From Lepidodermella squamata (lineage: Eukaryota; Gastrotricha), in NCBI GenBank assembly GCA_047495785.1, contig JBLDXI010000024.1, positions 3,782,001 to 3,846,000 on the forward strand: a DNA stretch of 64,000 nt. The letters run 5' to 3'. A program made the position numbers and the translations under genes. The notes beneath the pieces were generated by a model, which was not told where the DNA came from, did not search any database, and saw only the letters and a list, made by a program, of their open reading frames with translations. The stretch's first letter is position 1, and every line of letters begins with the position of its first letter. Shown piece after piece: positions 23,854 to 36,923 of this stretch.

Positions 23854-23951
23854 TGACATGTTTTTCAAGGAAACTTGGCTCACTGAACCGCTGGAAACCT
23901 TGCGATCATAATAGTTTTACCATGTTGTGAACCTTTTCTTTCACTAGCCTA

Positions 23952-24023
23952 GGGGGCATAGCTCAGTGGTAGAGCGTCTCATTCGCATTGTGAAAGTCTC
24001 GGGTTCAATCCCCGATGCCTCCA
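23952..24023 (+). tRNA. tRNA-Ala(CGC), left array
   Basis: 72 nt, acceptor GGGGGCA / TGCCTCC, anticodon CGC. The anticodon stem has a T-T mismatch that is shared by all three copies in the window. This copy has AAGTC where the right-hand copy has AGGTC in the variable region. Confidence 0.88.
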
Positions 24024-24077
24024 GTTGGCAATTTTTTCGCGCAACTCCAAGATTAGTGCTAAAAATGGGAAAAGTAG

Positions 24078-24161
24078 TGTCAGAAGTGGGGTTCGAACCC
24101 ATGCCCTCTTTCGAGGACCAGATCTTGAGTCTGGCGCCTTAGACCGCTCGGCCATCCTGAC
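24078..24161 (-). tRNA. tRNA-Leu(CAA), left array
   Basis: An 84-nt type II tRNA with a long variable arm (CCTCGAAAGAGGG) and anticodon CAA. One T-stem base (GCATGGG) differs from GCGTGGG in the other copies, weakening one pair. Confidence 0.92.
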
Positions 24162-24244
24162 CTCATGACTGAACTTTCAATTGGATTGACATGAACCAGC
24201 GAGCATTCACGGAACTTCAAGTTTTTATAGGCTTTTACTTTATG

Positions 24245-24293
24245 CGAAATCAGATACGGTCTCCACGCTTAGGTTCAAATCCTACTGGCGATG
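24245..24293 (+). pseudogene. tRNA-Ser 3' fragment
   Basis: 49 nt matching the 3' part of the tRNA-Ser(AGA) at 62066-62147, from the anticodon 3' stem through the T arm (GGTTCAAATCCTACTGGCGA). The 5' half with acceptor, D arm and anticodon is missing. It lies in the 3' flank of the GPCR gene. Confidence 0.75.
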
Positions 24294-24403
24294 AAAGTTC
24301 AATCTGATCACTTTTATTTTCCCATATATCCGATTTTCTTTGTACAAAAATCAACGTTCGTGCAAGCATGTAATAAAATACTGATTTTTCGTATAAAATA
24401 ATT

Positions 24404-27400
24404 TCAGCCGTAATGCGACGTCCTTGTCTCGCCGGCGTCGTCCGACCGGCGGTGGCGCACGCCGATCATAAATAGGAAAGCTTCCCTGAACGGCCGGTTC
24501 ATGATGAAGCACAAGCTTGACTGGACCGGAAACGTCAACAGGTACAAAATGTTGAGAATTTTCAGCGTCAAATCGAAGCCATAAGCCGCTTCTTCAGATG
24601 TGACGACCAGCCCGAGGCCAGAAAGAATTCCCCAAACAAAGACAAACTGGAAAAAATGAAGGCTCGAGATCAAAATTTCATAAAAAAAAGTTAAATTTTT
24701 AATTTTTAAAATTTTAAGATTTAATCACATTTTAATTTTTAATTTTTAATTCCAATTAAATTTTTTATTTTAAAATTAAAATTTAATTTAAGATGAAATC
24801 GAATTTCGGAAAATTAATTCGGAAAATCCTAAAATTGCGAATTTTGACTTCAAATCAAGACGATTTTGTGACTCACAGCTTGCGGCAGTTGAACTGAAAG
24901 AAACACAGACATGATGACGATGAGCATGGAGGTAATCGAGTACTCCTTCGATTCGCGATTCAACGGCCCGCCGACGCTGTTGCTGCGCCCGTATCCCGAG
25001 CCCGTGCGGGCGCTGACGACACTGGAGCCGGCGATCGACGACGTGCGAGTTGACGCGTCCATTCGCCGCAGGCCGGCGCTGATTGTCCGGCCGAGAGCTT
25101 GCACCGCCCGGCCGAAGGGCGTCGCAGCCGCCATGGTGCTGCGAGCGGGAGCCATCGCGATGTTATCACCCGGGTGATCCGGGCGCCCGCCGCCGCCGGT
25201 TGATGACATTGACGATAGCTGGGTGGTACCGAGGCGGGGCCTTGAATGCGTGTTATTCACAGCGTCGCCCATCGACTCGGCGGTATAGCGTAGGTAGTCA
25301 CCTTGAGGCACCCTACAAAAATAGTAAAATTTAGTTCCAGCACTAAATTTCCCAGATTCTTTGCGATTTCGGCGTTTTCGTTTTTTGATCGCCCTCCCTG
25401 GACCTAGGATTTTTTATTTTAGCTACCAAGTGCCCTAAGCTACCCAGAAAAATTATCGATGTTGGGTTCCTCAACTGCTGATATCGGAAAATCACTGATT
25501 TGTAAAATCGATATTTGGAATCGATATGGGCTCTGAAGGCTGAAATATAATTCGCAAACTGACCGCTTATCGCGCACAGAACGCGCCTTATGAAGATCTA
25601 TCAATTAGGAACGATATCAAAAACTTAAGATTCTAGTGAAATTCGAAAAATTATGTATAGTGGAAATCTAGTGCTGAAGTCTCAGAAGTAGCGCTGGAAC
25701 CCTAAATTTAGGGTGCGCACTTGCCACACCCTTCGCAAAATGGATGCATGAAATTGAAAAACATTCCGAAAAGGTATTTTCCACAAGAAGTACAGCCAGA
25801 AGTAACGCAAGCAAAGAAAATGCACGGAAAAGTTCAGAAACTCTAAAATGAGAGGGGGAATTCATATCTCATGACCAGAAAAATGTTAAAAAATTTAAAA
25901 AAAATCACAAGAATAGTAATCATGTATGCCACTTTTATGGGGTTAAAAATTCCGGAGTAATTTGGTCCAACCGGGTAAAATACTGAAAATTACCGAACCA
26001 GCTACCATCGGGGTTTTCCGGTTTTTTTATCTCTTTCGTTTTCTCTCGGTAGGTTTAAAATAATTAAAATAGTTGAATTTCCTAAAACAAATTTGTCAAA
26101 TTAAATGCGCAACTTCTGGGACACGCTATAAGACCTAAAATAAATAAAAAAATCTTACTGGTTATTCGATGAATGTGAATCAATGCCGGATGAAAACACG
26201 TCATCGGACGATCTGTTCGTCGGCCGGCGCATCATGACGTGCCGCTCGGCGATGGCGTCCAGCAGCGCCTCGTCGACGCGCCCGTCAGTCGGCGTCTCCG
26301 CAAACACCGCCGGCTGCAGCTGCCGCGCGTCTTCGATGTCGATCGACCCGGCGCCGCACGCGCCGATTTCGGCTAGCGTCGGCCGCCGCGGCGCCGTCAT
26401 GCTAATGCTGGGCTTGCCGCCGCCTTCGGGCAGCGGTGACTGCACCTCGGCCGAGGACGAGCCGTCCATTTTCAGGCCCATCGTTACCGTTCGGGTGGTC
26501 GACGCCACGGCTTTCGATAGGCTGTTGGGTTTCAGCAGTTTTCGGCGCCGTTTGTTGGCGACGCGAATTTCTAGAATGAGGGAAACTGTCGCGAATGTGA
26601 CGAGGCAGCACGGCAGCAGGTGGATGAATATTGCACGGATGACGTAGTACGTCGCGTAGATGCTTGTCGACACGTGACGCGCTAACGCTTCGTTAAATCT
26701 GGAAAAAAAGTTCAACAAAATCTTAATATAAAATCCCCGATTGCGATGCAAAATCGAAAATTGATTGATTGATTTTTCCTTTATCGAATCCAAATTTTAT
26801 CCAAATTATCCAGAAAATATTACCTTTCATCAAGATTGAATCTAGCGGAACGAAATTCCAAGCAAATTAAATTTATGCAGATTTATGCAAATTAATCATG
26901 AAATGTGATGGAAATTGCTGGAAAATGATTGAAAATTTCAATAAATTTGGCAGAAATTACTGTTCAAATGAGGCAGCTGAAATTTCGCTGCTCACTAGTC
27001 ATTGAGAATTTCCTGAGAATTCGTATAAAACTAAAACCCCCATCCAAAACTATAATTTCCGAATAATTCAAATTATCGATTGGAATAATGAATCGGCATT
27101 TTCAATTTTTTTACGGTTTTACATGAATTTTCCCATTTTGTTTTAATTTGTACAAAGATTCCGAAAATCGCCATATTAACCAGAAACGCCAAGTTTATTT
27201 ATAGGGATAGCAGCCAAAAATCGAACAATTTCAGTAAAATTCATAAAATTAGATCAAAATCAAACGATAGAGAGATTCAAATTAAAATTCAACTCGAAAA
27301 ATCCAAATGATATGAAGATAAAGGAACAAAATTTTCAAACTAGCCCGAAACAGAACGGTATTCAAAAAATCTGAAAAATTGGGTGTTTTTCCTCGAACTT

Positions 27401-30400
27401 ACAGGGCTTCGAAACTTGATTAGAAATAATTTCGTCCAATAAATCGAGGCGAGAATCGTTAAAATGTTCGGCAATTTCTTACCTGCTACCCAGCCAGCAC
27501 GTGTCGACCTGACCTTCAAGATACTCATCGCCGCCAACGGCCGAAAACTCCTCGGCCGACGTCGAGAAAGTCGGCTCGACAGGCGCCGTCGGTGTCACGA
27601 AAATCGAACTCGACATGAGCAAATCCGGCTGCGTGCTCAAAAACTCGGCCATGATGCCGCTGGTCGGCAGCGTGAGGCTTTCCTCGGACGACGTTTGCAT
27701 GTCGTCGTAAGACTCGGACGTTTCGCTTTCGTACAGAAAATTGGCCTGGTAAGCGGCCCAGTTGGCGGGGCACGTCAACGCGACCGGGTACCGGTCGATC
27801 AGCTGGATCGAGTGGATGAGAACAGATGAGACTAGGATGATCACTATGCATGTATTTGTTCGGTTTTGAGCCACTGAAACGGCGAATGCTCGCAGCCGAC
27901 TCGCGCCTGATTCCATTCGTTTACACACGATCAGGTACCTAGAAACGACAAAAAATATGAAAAAAATTTGTATAAGTAATCAGTTTTTCAAAATAAATTT
28001 GGAAGAATTTCCTAGAGATAACAAGCCAATTGAGACATTACTCAGAATATTTACAATTTTACTGATTAAATTTCAAATTCACCGCAAAAACTGATGATAG
28101 ATGATTTTTTAGTAAATTTTGGTATTTTTCCGATTCGGACAGAATTTTGCGGAATTTTTCATTAAACCTGAAAATTTGAAATCGCCTCGGATTTCTGCGA
28201 TCTACAGCGTGTTTCATAGGTAACGCAAACAAAGGAAATGCACGGATAAGGAATCAGTAACTCTACAATGAGAAGGGAAGTCATATCTCATGGCCCGGAA
28301 AATCCAAAACGCCACAATAATAGAAATCAAGTTTGTCTCTTGTGAATGGAATTAAAAAATCCGAAGAAATTTGATCGAACCAGGTAAAATCCGAAAATTA
28401 CCGAACCAGTTACCATCGGGGTTCTCCGGTAAATTTTCAATTTCTTTGGTAAAATCGTGGATAAAAGATGGAAGGTTACCCCGCAGTGGGCTTAATTTCA
28501 AAAAATTAGTTTAATTTCCTTTGAATTTTTTTGAAATTACAAAATGGTTGCTCAACTTATGGGACACGCTGTAATTCTCTATCAGTACTTTTTTCGACAC
28601 AGTTTACAAGTTCAGCTCGCCCTGCAAAATTTGAACCTTGAATTCGACTAGTTTTTATAGCTCTCCGAAGGGTTCAGTCTAAGTTTTAGATTTTAGGTCT
28701 GGGTGATATATTTTTTTAGCATCTATTATCTTTAGTTAATGAGCTATGGTTTGTTTCTCAGAGCCTTAATTTCAATGTCACGAATCGAATTATTCGGGAC
28801 TTCACGAGTTGTCGCTCGGACTAGAGCACAAAAATATCTGTCATGTTAAGGAAAATTTCATTTAAATTCCGACACTTGTCGATTCGATGCCACTGACTTT
28901 AACAATAAAAATCACTCAATCGTAGTGGGACGGGCAACTGAGCGGCTTCCGTTGAGCAGTCACGGAAGGTTTGCCGATAAAATGAAATTTTCGAAAATTA
29001 TCCCATAACTTAGGGACCTGTTATTCCATGTCCCGAAATAGGTTTTAGAGACGTGCATTCTACACATCCATGTCAGCTTTTGGGCTATCCAACAAAATCT
29101 AAGAAATTCCGGGTTCTGGGTTGGAAGTATTCCTGCAGGCATCCTTTCTTCAAGCCATGAAAAAATTGAAATAAATTGATTTCTTATGATTCTACTAACC
29201 GTTGAACAGCTAGAAACGTGAACAGCCATATCGAGGCGGTGTTGCTGATGGTTGGCACGAGGCGCATGATGAGCTGGCGCAGGTAGCACGTGGCGAAGGG
29301 CAGATAGGCGCGGAAGTACTGCATCGTGTAGAAGTAGATGCAGAAGGGCAGCGGCACGCCGGCCGTTGTCATGTCAACGGCGAATATGAACAGCAGCACG
29401 ACGTGGGACGGCGAGCGGCGGAAAGACTTGTGCATGAGAACGGCGATCGCGCACGAGTTGACGAGCAGCGTGATGAAGGAGAGCGCGGGCGCGAACCAGC
29501 CCATCAGCAGCCGCTCCAGCGAGTCCACTTGCACGGTCGCGTACCATACCTACATTATTTAAACGGCGTTTAGACGCATGCGTAACATCGAGGATAAATA
29601 TTAGTACAAAAATTGCCGGAAATCGGCAAAAATAAGTAGCCAATATTTTTATTAATTTTTCTAAATTAGAAAAAATGTCTGCAAATCCTACATTTAGGGT
29701 TCCTGAAATTAAATTGTAGGATCTAACGCTAGATTTTCCCACAATATTAGAATTTCTCCAAGTTCGCGTTTTCTATAAAATTCCAACTTTTTCGTTATCG
29801 GCGGTCAGTTTGCGAGAGCCGATATCGATTTCAATTATCGATTTTAAAAATTATTGATTTTTTTGACGGTATTTTTAGCAGCCTGGGAAGCAGACGTAAA
29901 AAATATTTCTATAAATGCCATTTCCGTTTATACAAAATTGCCTTTATTGGATAAGAAACTACACAGTCGTAAAAGCGAAAAATCTAAAAATATTTCAAAT
30001 CGCTTCAATTTAGTGATAGAAGCTTCGATTTTATTGATTGAAAATAATTCGATCAATCACAACCTATTTTCCCACAAAACTCACAGAATAACTAACCGTT
30101 TTCGAATCATGAATTATTTTAAATTTTGCTATGCTCCTGAAATTCACCGCAATTTTTTAGCTAAACAATACAGAAAATTAGCGAAAACTCCCTGACTGAT
30201 TTTGCAACTTTAAAGAATTCACAGGAAAATTTTTAGGACCCAGGCTCGAATTTTCCATTCCAAGCGGCACTACGGTTTTGAATATTAGAAGCTTAATTTT
30301 TTTCTCGCAAAATTTTTCCGCTGCCAATCGGCCTTGTTCGCCTGAAACATAGCGGGATTTCCGAAGTCCCAAATTCGGAAAAAAAATCAGCATCCAGATT

Positions 30401-30635
30401 TTAAAGAGTTCATGAACGTGATGAGCTATGAGCTAAAAAATGGGATTTGTAAAAAAATTACCTGGCGACACTGCATGAGCTCTTCCTGCGAGTATTGCGG
30501 TTGTGATTTCGGCGCCAGAGTGGAGGCGGATCGCGTTCTGATCGCGTGATCATCGCCCAGCGTGAAGCTATCGTTGTAAAACACCGTCTCAACGTGGCCT
30601 GCCTGCGAATCCACGGCGTAAATCGGCGTGGTCAT
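24404..30635 (-). CDS. Rhodopsin-type peptide GPCR, sex-peptide/myosuppressin receptor-like
   Basis: Minus-strand exons 30635-30462, 29549-29200, 27938-27483, 26698-26159, 25312-24877 and 24646-24404 join in frame to 732 residues. Seven helices can be placed: TM1 LMGWFAPALSFITLLVNSCA, TM2 VVLLFIFAVDMTTAGVPLPF, TM3 SIWLFTFLAVQRYLIVCKRM (QRY in place of DRY), TM4 TCIVIILVSSVLIHSIQLI, TM5 YVIRAIFIHLLPCCLVTFAT, TM6 SITSMLIVIMSVFLSVQLPQ, TM7 LNILYLLTFPVQSSLCFIMN. ASIWL...VQRY and TM6 ...LPQA resemble the FMRFamide/myosuppressin/sex-peptide receptor group. The loop between TM4 and TM5 is about 90 residues and acidic/Ser-rich; the loop between TM5 and TM6 is over 270 residues of low complexity. The first exon lacks an obvious partner, so further 5' coding exons may exist. 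AATAAA lies at 24318-24313. Confidence 0.82.
24690..24800. repeat. AT-only low-complexity tract
   Basis: Imperfect repeats of TTTTTAATTTT and AAATTAAAATTT within the last GPCR intron. Simple sequence with no sign of function. Confidence 0.7.
25793..26128. mobile_element. Mariner-type MITE, copy B
   Basis: 336 bp in a GPCR intron, flanked by TA on both sides (25791-25792, 26129-26130). The ends are CAGCCAGAAGTAACGC and ...TTCTGGGACACGCTA, worn versions of the ends of copy C. The interior is shared with copies A and C. Confidence 0.82.
28205..28571. mobile_element. Mariner-type MITE, copy C (best preserved)
   Basis: 367 bp with terminal inverted repeats CAGCGTGTTTCATAGG at the left and, read inward from the right, CAGCGTGTCCCATAAG. 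Flanked by TA (28203-28204 and 28572-28573), the Tc1/mariner target duplication. No open frame, so it would have moved with a transposase from elsewhere. Confidence 0.88.
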
Positions 30636-30679
30636 TCGACTCAGCAATCGCAGCCAACAGCTAGCACACAACAGCGCAT

Positions 30680-33540
30680 AGATGACGCCAAGTCAACATT
30701 ATATCTTCGATATTTTAATTTTCTGAGCAAAATAAACTAGATAATAATGATAATATCAATGATTATGGAATACTGAATGAAAATTTCAGGTTCATTATTA
30801 GCCTGTGTAGAAAGATTATCAGATATTTTAACACTGGTGTATGTGATAGTTGCTTATTCAAGGTCGATTTTTTTTAATTAATCAGAGGGAATTCCTCGCC
30901 TAAACAACTGAAAATTTCGAATTTTGAAGAGCCTGAGTAGTTGTACCAAGTTCGAGCATTCAGCGAAGCAATTTTTACATTTTTTATAGCATTTTAGTCT
31001 CGTCATTTATTTGATCGGTAATGATGCACCCTGTAAACCAGGTAAAGTTAGGGCTGGAGCCTGGAGCTCAATATATAGCGCTAGAGCCCTGAATAAACGT
31101 TGTGCACCTGGCACACCCTCTTGCGGCGCACGTAAACTGTACAAAATTGTTTTTTTTTAATAATATCAGCGGACTGCGACCTAATTATGGCCATAGACGC
31201 GCGTTAAAATTTCTAAATCTAGCGTGTTGTTTGAGCGAAAATAGCGCATTATTTCTAGAGCCAGGCGAGTATCATCAAATTTGATACAGTGGCGGTAACG
31301 AAATGTCTATAGAATTGGACATTCAATTATTTGGTTGTCATGAATAAAAAAATAAACTGAAATGTTGAGAAATCTTTCTGGGATCTAGTTAAATATTCAA
31401 AACGCAAATTTGAACCCGCGAAAAGTAAAACCGAATGAGAAATGTTTCAACTAATAAAGAAAGCTAACTCAACTAGTAATCAGCTTTTTTCTCCCCAGGT
31501 AAACGCTAATTAATAGGCGAATCGATATCGAGTGACTGGAAAACTGTGGCTTTAATCTAGTAGTAGGAAGAATGCCGGACTTCCGTTGACAGCAAGTTCG
31601 ACAACTTGGCCTCATTTATTTCGATCGAGGTCGCGAAATCACTACGTAAAGTCAATTTTGAAAGCGTTTAATTCTGCTTTCATCGGAGAAAAACAGAACT
31701 CCTAAGAGTCTATCGAGCTTGAATAATCATGCATAAGCAACCTAGCTCGCATTTTCATCAACCTAATCCTAACGTTAGCAAATTGGAATAGAGATTTTGC
31801 TCGGAGATGGGTAAAACGGAGTTAACTATATTCCGTGATTTAAGGTGAGGTTGCAGATCTACAATGTCGACGAATGCGAGATTGATTATATAGCATTTAA
31901 TGCTCGCGAGCATTCCTAAAATTCAATCAAGTCTGTGTACCGTTTTCTAGCGACGTACGAGGAATTATTCACAGACAATAATTTTAATCAAGTTATACGG
32001 CGGCGTTGAAAATGCGCCATGTTGTAGAAAATTTGCGGGACAAAAGCTTGCTCATCGCATGTTAAAACCGACATAATCGCATGCAAAATTATCGCACGGA
32101 CTCCCGATGCGGATGTGTCTATTCAGTGTTATCCCTTACTTCGCATGTTGTCACTTTTAAAGTTACTCATCATCAATTTGCGAACTATGTATCCTTTAAA
32201 AAATAGAGCATCAAGTACGACATTCTTCGTAGCATATCCTCCAACGGGGACCTGGAATTTTGAATGCAATATTTTTTAAATGGCTATTCGATGATAGCTT
32301 AATATTCGTCTAACACTTAATTTAATCGGAGAAATTTTTCCAAAGAAAAATATTCATAAGAATTTCGTTAAATTTGCTGTTCCATGTTTCTGATGTCTGT
32401 TTACTTGTATTTGGCAATAATAATATAATTCGTTTGGCTAGGACAATAATTGCGGGATAATTATCCGTCTAACCTGAATACCTTTGCAGCCTAGTCTTTC
32501 AGCAAACGTCTGGCGTCTCTGCCTATCATAAAAAAAATTGGCTTATTCCAGATGAATTTATCCGAAACTAGTTAGCGTCGTCTTAAGGTCGTTGACCCGG
32601 GAGCTATTCGTCGAAAAATTAATTCTACACGAGGTAGACCTTGTCTTTCAGTACCGTAGTGATGGGTAACTTTGGACAATATCGTGTTTTCGAAGGCTCA
32701 GACTATTCAGAAATTTGAAAAGAAGTTGTGCAAGGTGATTCCTGAATTTAACTTCGTAAAAATTAAAAACAAATTAGTGATTTCACTTATTTCACCCAAT
32801 TTTAGGCAATAGCCGAGAATTTCTGACGCTAATTTGCACATGGGCCTCGCGAGTTTCAAAACTTGAAATTTAAATTTGGGTCGACTATCGAAAAGTTTGA
32901 AAGAACAGATTGCGCTTCATTTTGAACTACCGTAATACCGAAATAAAGGGCAGGTCCCTTTTATCAATATCCCCAGTGCTTACGGAAATACTCTGAATTC
33001 ATGATTTTTGGAAATTAATCGACAAATGGAAACGGAAAAGGGTTTAGCTGAGCCTCAAGCACCCATTGAAACTAGTAGGAGCTCTTTTGATAGGTTGCCA
33101 AATATTCCAAGTGACATGTCAGTTTTCGGATGAAATAAGACATTAGTCTGATAAAAGAAGACAAGTACGACCGATGATAACCGGTTTTCTCTGAAAAATT
33201 AGTCAGCCGGAAAGCAAGAAATGTCTGATTATGTCAACTATAACCATGCGTACCTTAATAGTACATCCTCTTTTCATATCACAGGTTGATCTTATACTTA
33301 TCCAAGTGTCCAGTTCAGAACTGCACAGAATATATTCCTAAAAATTATGAATACAATTTCTGAAATCCAGAAATTCATAAAATCGCAAAAAAAAATCAGG
33401 TGAAATTTGTTGAAATTGCTAACATTTGCATATAAATCGTAAATAATATTGGTATTGTATCATATTGGTGGTCTGCGATACAAAAATTATAGGAGGTAAG
33501 GTTGCCTTAAAGATAATTTAGAAATAATTTGAATTTCCCA
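30680..33540. other. Non-coding AT-rich region
   Basis: Nearly 3 kb with no coding frame, RNA gene or defensible repeat that I could find. It presumably includes the GPCR promoter. Confidence 0.45.
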
Positions 33541-33562
33541 ATATAATTACTAGGTTGATATA

Positions 33563-33787
33563 TCGCGAGGTGGGCGACAGAACGACCTGGCTAAAAATGG
33601 CGTAATACTTTTGATGTGTAGAAAAAACTGGCGCACTGTTTTTCCGCCCCGCCAATAACTTCGTGGAGATCATAGATAAATAAATATAGTATTTTTATTT
33701 TTTATTTATCTATGGTGGAGATGCAGCAAATAGTTTCACGCCATTTGTTTCTATATTAAGCAGGTCGTTCTGTCGCCCACCCCGCGA
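33563..33787. mobile_element. Foldback MITE of 225 bp
   Basis: Long terminal inverted repeats of 27 bp with one mismatch: left TCGCGAGGTGGGCGACAGAA + CGACCTG; the right end is its reverse complement with TCGCGGGG. TA flanks both sides. The interior also folds on itself (catagataaataaata with tatttatctatg). There is no open frame. Confidence 0.85.
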
Positions 33788-33789
33788 TA

Positions 33790-34004
33790 AAATATAGGAT
33801 ATTGATTGTTGGAATAGAGGAGGTGGTGATATACGATTCGGATATTATCCTTAAGGGCTTGTGAAGCGATTTCAATACCAGTGTTGCCGTTGATTTAGCA
33901 ATAAAGAAGAAGCTTTTTATGGCTTCTGTTCTTAGGAATCCACGGGCACCAATATGTAGATCATTTACTTCGATCGAATCAAGGTTATATGCTTTGCAAA
34001 ACAA
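33790..34004 (-). pseudogene. Possible LINE-type retroelement remnant
   Basis: A minus-strand open stretch reading LDSIEVNDLHIGARGFLRTE and further. The pattern resembles the C-terminal tail of non-LTR retrotransposon polyproteins, where a xxVxVGA/S-x-G motif precedes a helix. It is short and has no reverse transcriptase part, so this is only a suggestion. It directly abuts the foldback MITE. Confidence 0.25.
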
Positions 34005-34009
34005 ATTGC

Positions 34010-35540
34010 TACACGGCTCATAAACTAAGGTCTAATAAAATCCTTAAGATAAAGTTATCCTGCCAACAAATATGGTCCATTTTCAACTACCTAAACAATA
34101 TCTGTACAAATATTTCTGGTAAAAAAAATGTTCGATTCTTTGATGCTGCTAGTCGCAGGAGAAAAATTAGGAGAAGACTTTCAATTTATCTAGGATCTTG
34201 GTAATTTTCTTATATTATTAAATAATTGAGCTCGATACGGCGGGAAACTATAATACTGGCCAAATTTTTCCCGAATGTCGCTTCATTTCAATGTAATATC
34301 ATAAAAAAATTAGTTCATAACAGAATACAAAAATCTACCAACGCGCAATTATGACGATCAGACAGCGCGAAATTGAGCGAAAAAAATTTACTGATAATAC
34401 CATAAAGTCAGTCTATTAAAAATTGAATGAACCGGAACACGCGCATGCATAAGTAACAGCTGGTAAAGTGCATCCCACTAATAATTTGATAACTGCCGAT
34501 GTCGGCCCGCGAGACCGCCGGCTGTTTTTCGCCCCGTTCCCCCGGGTTCGTGTGGATGATGAAAGCGAAAGAGCTATTCGCTCCGAAAAAAGTAATAATA
34601 ACTGGACTGTAGGCAGCTGTAAACTGCTGTGATTTCGACAATAGGCTCTCAAAACTCCTACATACTCGTGTAATATTACGGGCCGGTGAAAATTCAAAAT
34701 ACAGCTGTCCATGGTGGAAAATTGAATAATCAGATTTCTTATATGTTGCTACGGCGAAAAATCGGCGCCATCTAAATTTTATTATAGGTATCAAGCAATC
34801 ATCTACCGATGAGGAAAAGAACCTGATTAGGTGTATGATGTAGAAAAATCGCAACTAGTCCAGCATGCTGTAATTTATTATATTTATTTTCTCCGCCATT
34901 TCCGCGTCATTCGAAGGCAGGAAAAAATGGTCAGTACCAATTTTATACACGAGCGGCGAATAACAATAACTTAATGCGCTTATTTCTACTTCCGCAGTGC
35001 CGATAAAATAGCGATGATTGCAGGTAAAGCAGTGCGCTATTCATTCAAGTTTCTTTGCTGCGTAGAGTGAGAGTGAAAAAAATAAATCTTGTTTTAATGC
35101 ATCCGCGATCAATTTTATCACAAGTCGGTCATAAATTATGAATATCAGATATTTGAATGTTCTGCGCGAGAGCCATTTAGAAAAAATAAATACTGCTTTC
35201 ACGTGTCATTAAATTTTCAGCTGTTTATTCGGCCTAGAAAATGAATATGGAAAAGAAAATCAATGTTTTTCAAAGCGATTTAAAACCGGTAATTCTCGTT
35301 TATTATTGTCTTGGCGCATGTAGATAAAAACTATTATACTTTGTATAAAAATCAACAGAGAGAGATTATAGGCAGCAGTAGAGAGTAACAACAAAGTGAC
35401 TTTGAAAACACAACGACGATTTGCACGGGATGTAAGTTGTAAAATGGCTAAAAATACAGTCGAGATTCGATTCAACAGTCAAAGGTATATCATTTTTGTT
35501 TGAGGTATTCAGTTTGATTTGATTCAAGTTGCCCAAGTCA
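34010..35540. other. Non-coding region
   Basis: About 1.5 kb of AT-rich sequence. Short open frames here are not convincing. No feature supported. Confidence 0.4.
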
Positions 35541-35548
35541 TAATTCGC

Positions 35549-36011
35549 TCATTCTTCTTTAGTAAAATGGGGAGCGAGATGTACGAAAATCGACGGCGTG
35601 GTGCTTGAAGGAAATAGAGATTCGTCGTGGCGAGCCTGAAACCAGTCATAGAACTGCTTCAGACCAACAGCGAGCAAGACGATAGCCACAACTAAGCACG
35701 TAAAAATGGCTACGGCTAAAACAATGACCACAGGCTGCGGTAAACATTAAAAAATGAATAAATAAATTATCGGTCGCGGCAGTATTTACCTGGCTAAACA
35801 GTTCTTGACGTTTCGCGACGACCCGGCTAAGCATGCAGGAAGGCTGCCGGGCATTTGCTAGGTGGTCGCTTTGATTGCTTTCGGTACAGATGCAGCATTG
35901 GTCGCTTTCACTTCTGGCTATTGGAACGGAAAGAGTGGTCCCAGTCGAATGGCCACTTTCGCTAGCTATGTTGAGAGTCGAAACGTCAGTTTCTCTTTCC
36001 ATTCGCATCAT
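35549..36011 (-). CDS. Small single-pass membrane protein
   Basis: Two minus-strand exons, 36011-35790 and 35734-35549, join in frame to 135 residues. The start is ATG 36011 or the adjacent ATG 36008. The N-terminal half is soluble and has a CCICTESNQSDH patch with a further Cys. Exon 2 opens with a hydrophobic helix (VVIVLAVAIFTCLVVAIVLL) and continues FYDWFQARHDES to a short charged tail ending FTKEE. There is no signal peptide, so a tail-side or type III anchor is likely. No family recognised. The donor (gtaaat) and acceptor (taccgcag) are reasonable. Confidence 0.55.
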
Positions 36012-36923
36012 AATAATCGCCTAAATTCAGATCAAATGAGTGCATTATGCATCAAATTCTTCTTGCATCAACTGATCCAAGCTCAACGTGCAACAGTTAG
36101 CTGATATTTTTATAATTATTCATCCATTTTATCGGTTGTAAACCAGCTTAATATGTTTGCAAGTAGAATCAACCTAACGGAAAGCTACAATTAAGCAAAA
36201 TTTTCGCATTACGTTGGCTATAATGCGTCACTTTTGCTTCAATGTAAGTTTAAAGACGCCCATCGCATCATAGAGAGCAACTGAGACAACTGCTCGGCTT
36301 TTTCTTCGCCAAAGAAATGCTCGACATGAACGATGTGACTCGTTCCCTCGCCAAGTATTGCAGAAATTCGATAATTCTTAACATTTCAATCATGAGACTG
36401 TTTTGACACATTTGAAAGTTAAGGCATGCAACAGATTAGCGCAATTCAAAAGAGATCTTAATAGCGTGACTCGTCGATGGCACCAAACTATCTTTTGACT
36501 TGATTTACTGTGGCCAACTGTGGCTCGTCCACAGAGGCGAGTTTCAAAGTTAAGGAATACGTGTTTATGATAATTATGATTATGATAAGATGCACAACAG
36601 GCCAACGGATGGATGGATGAATGGAAAATGGACGGATGGGTGTTGGACCTTGACACATATTCTGGTGACAGGGCTTGACAAGTTAGACCAATCACTCATA
36701 ATTCGGTATTAGGCGCAGAGATGGCACAATGGGATACAAAACCAATTATACAAATATATCTATGATCTGTTTGGCCCATTCAGACACCTGCTGCGAACTT
36801 TGATGAGGCATTGCTGCAAGTCGGCGGCTTTACGATAGGCTTTCGAGCTGGCACTTGTACGAGCACTTCTATACAATTTGTAGGGACACATACTACCGAT
36901 AGTTCTTACAGACATTTCCAATA

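Noticed and set aside
30636-30671. GPCR start twelve codons further upstream
   Set aside because: The codon at 30671 is TTG with no in-frame ATG before it; ATG at 30635 is used instead.
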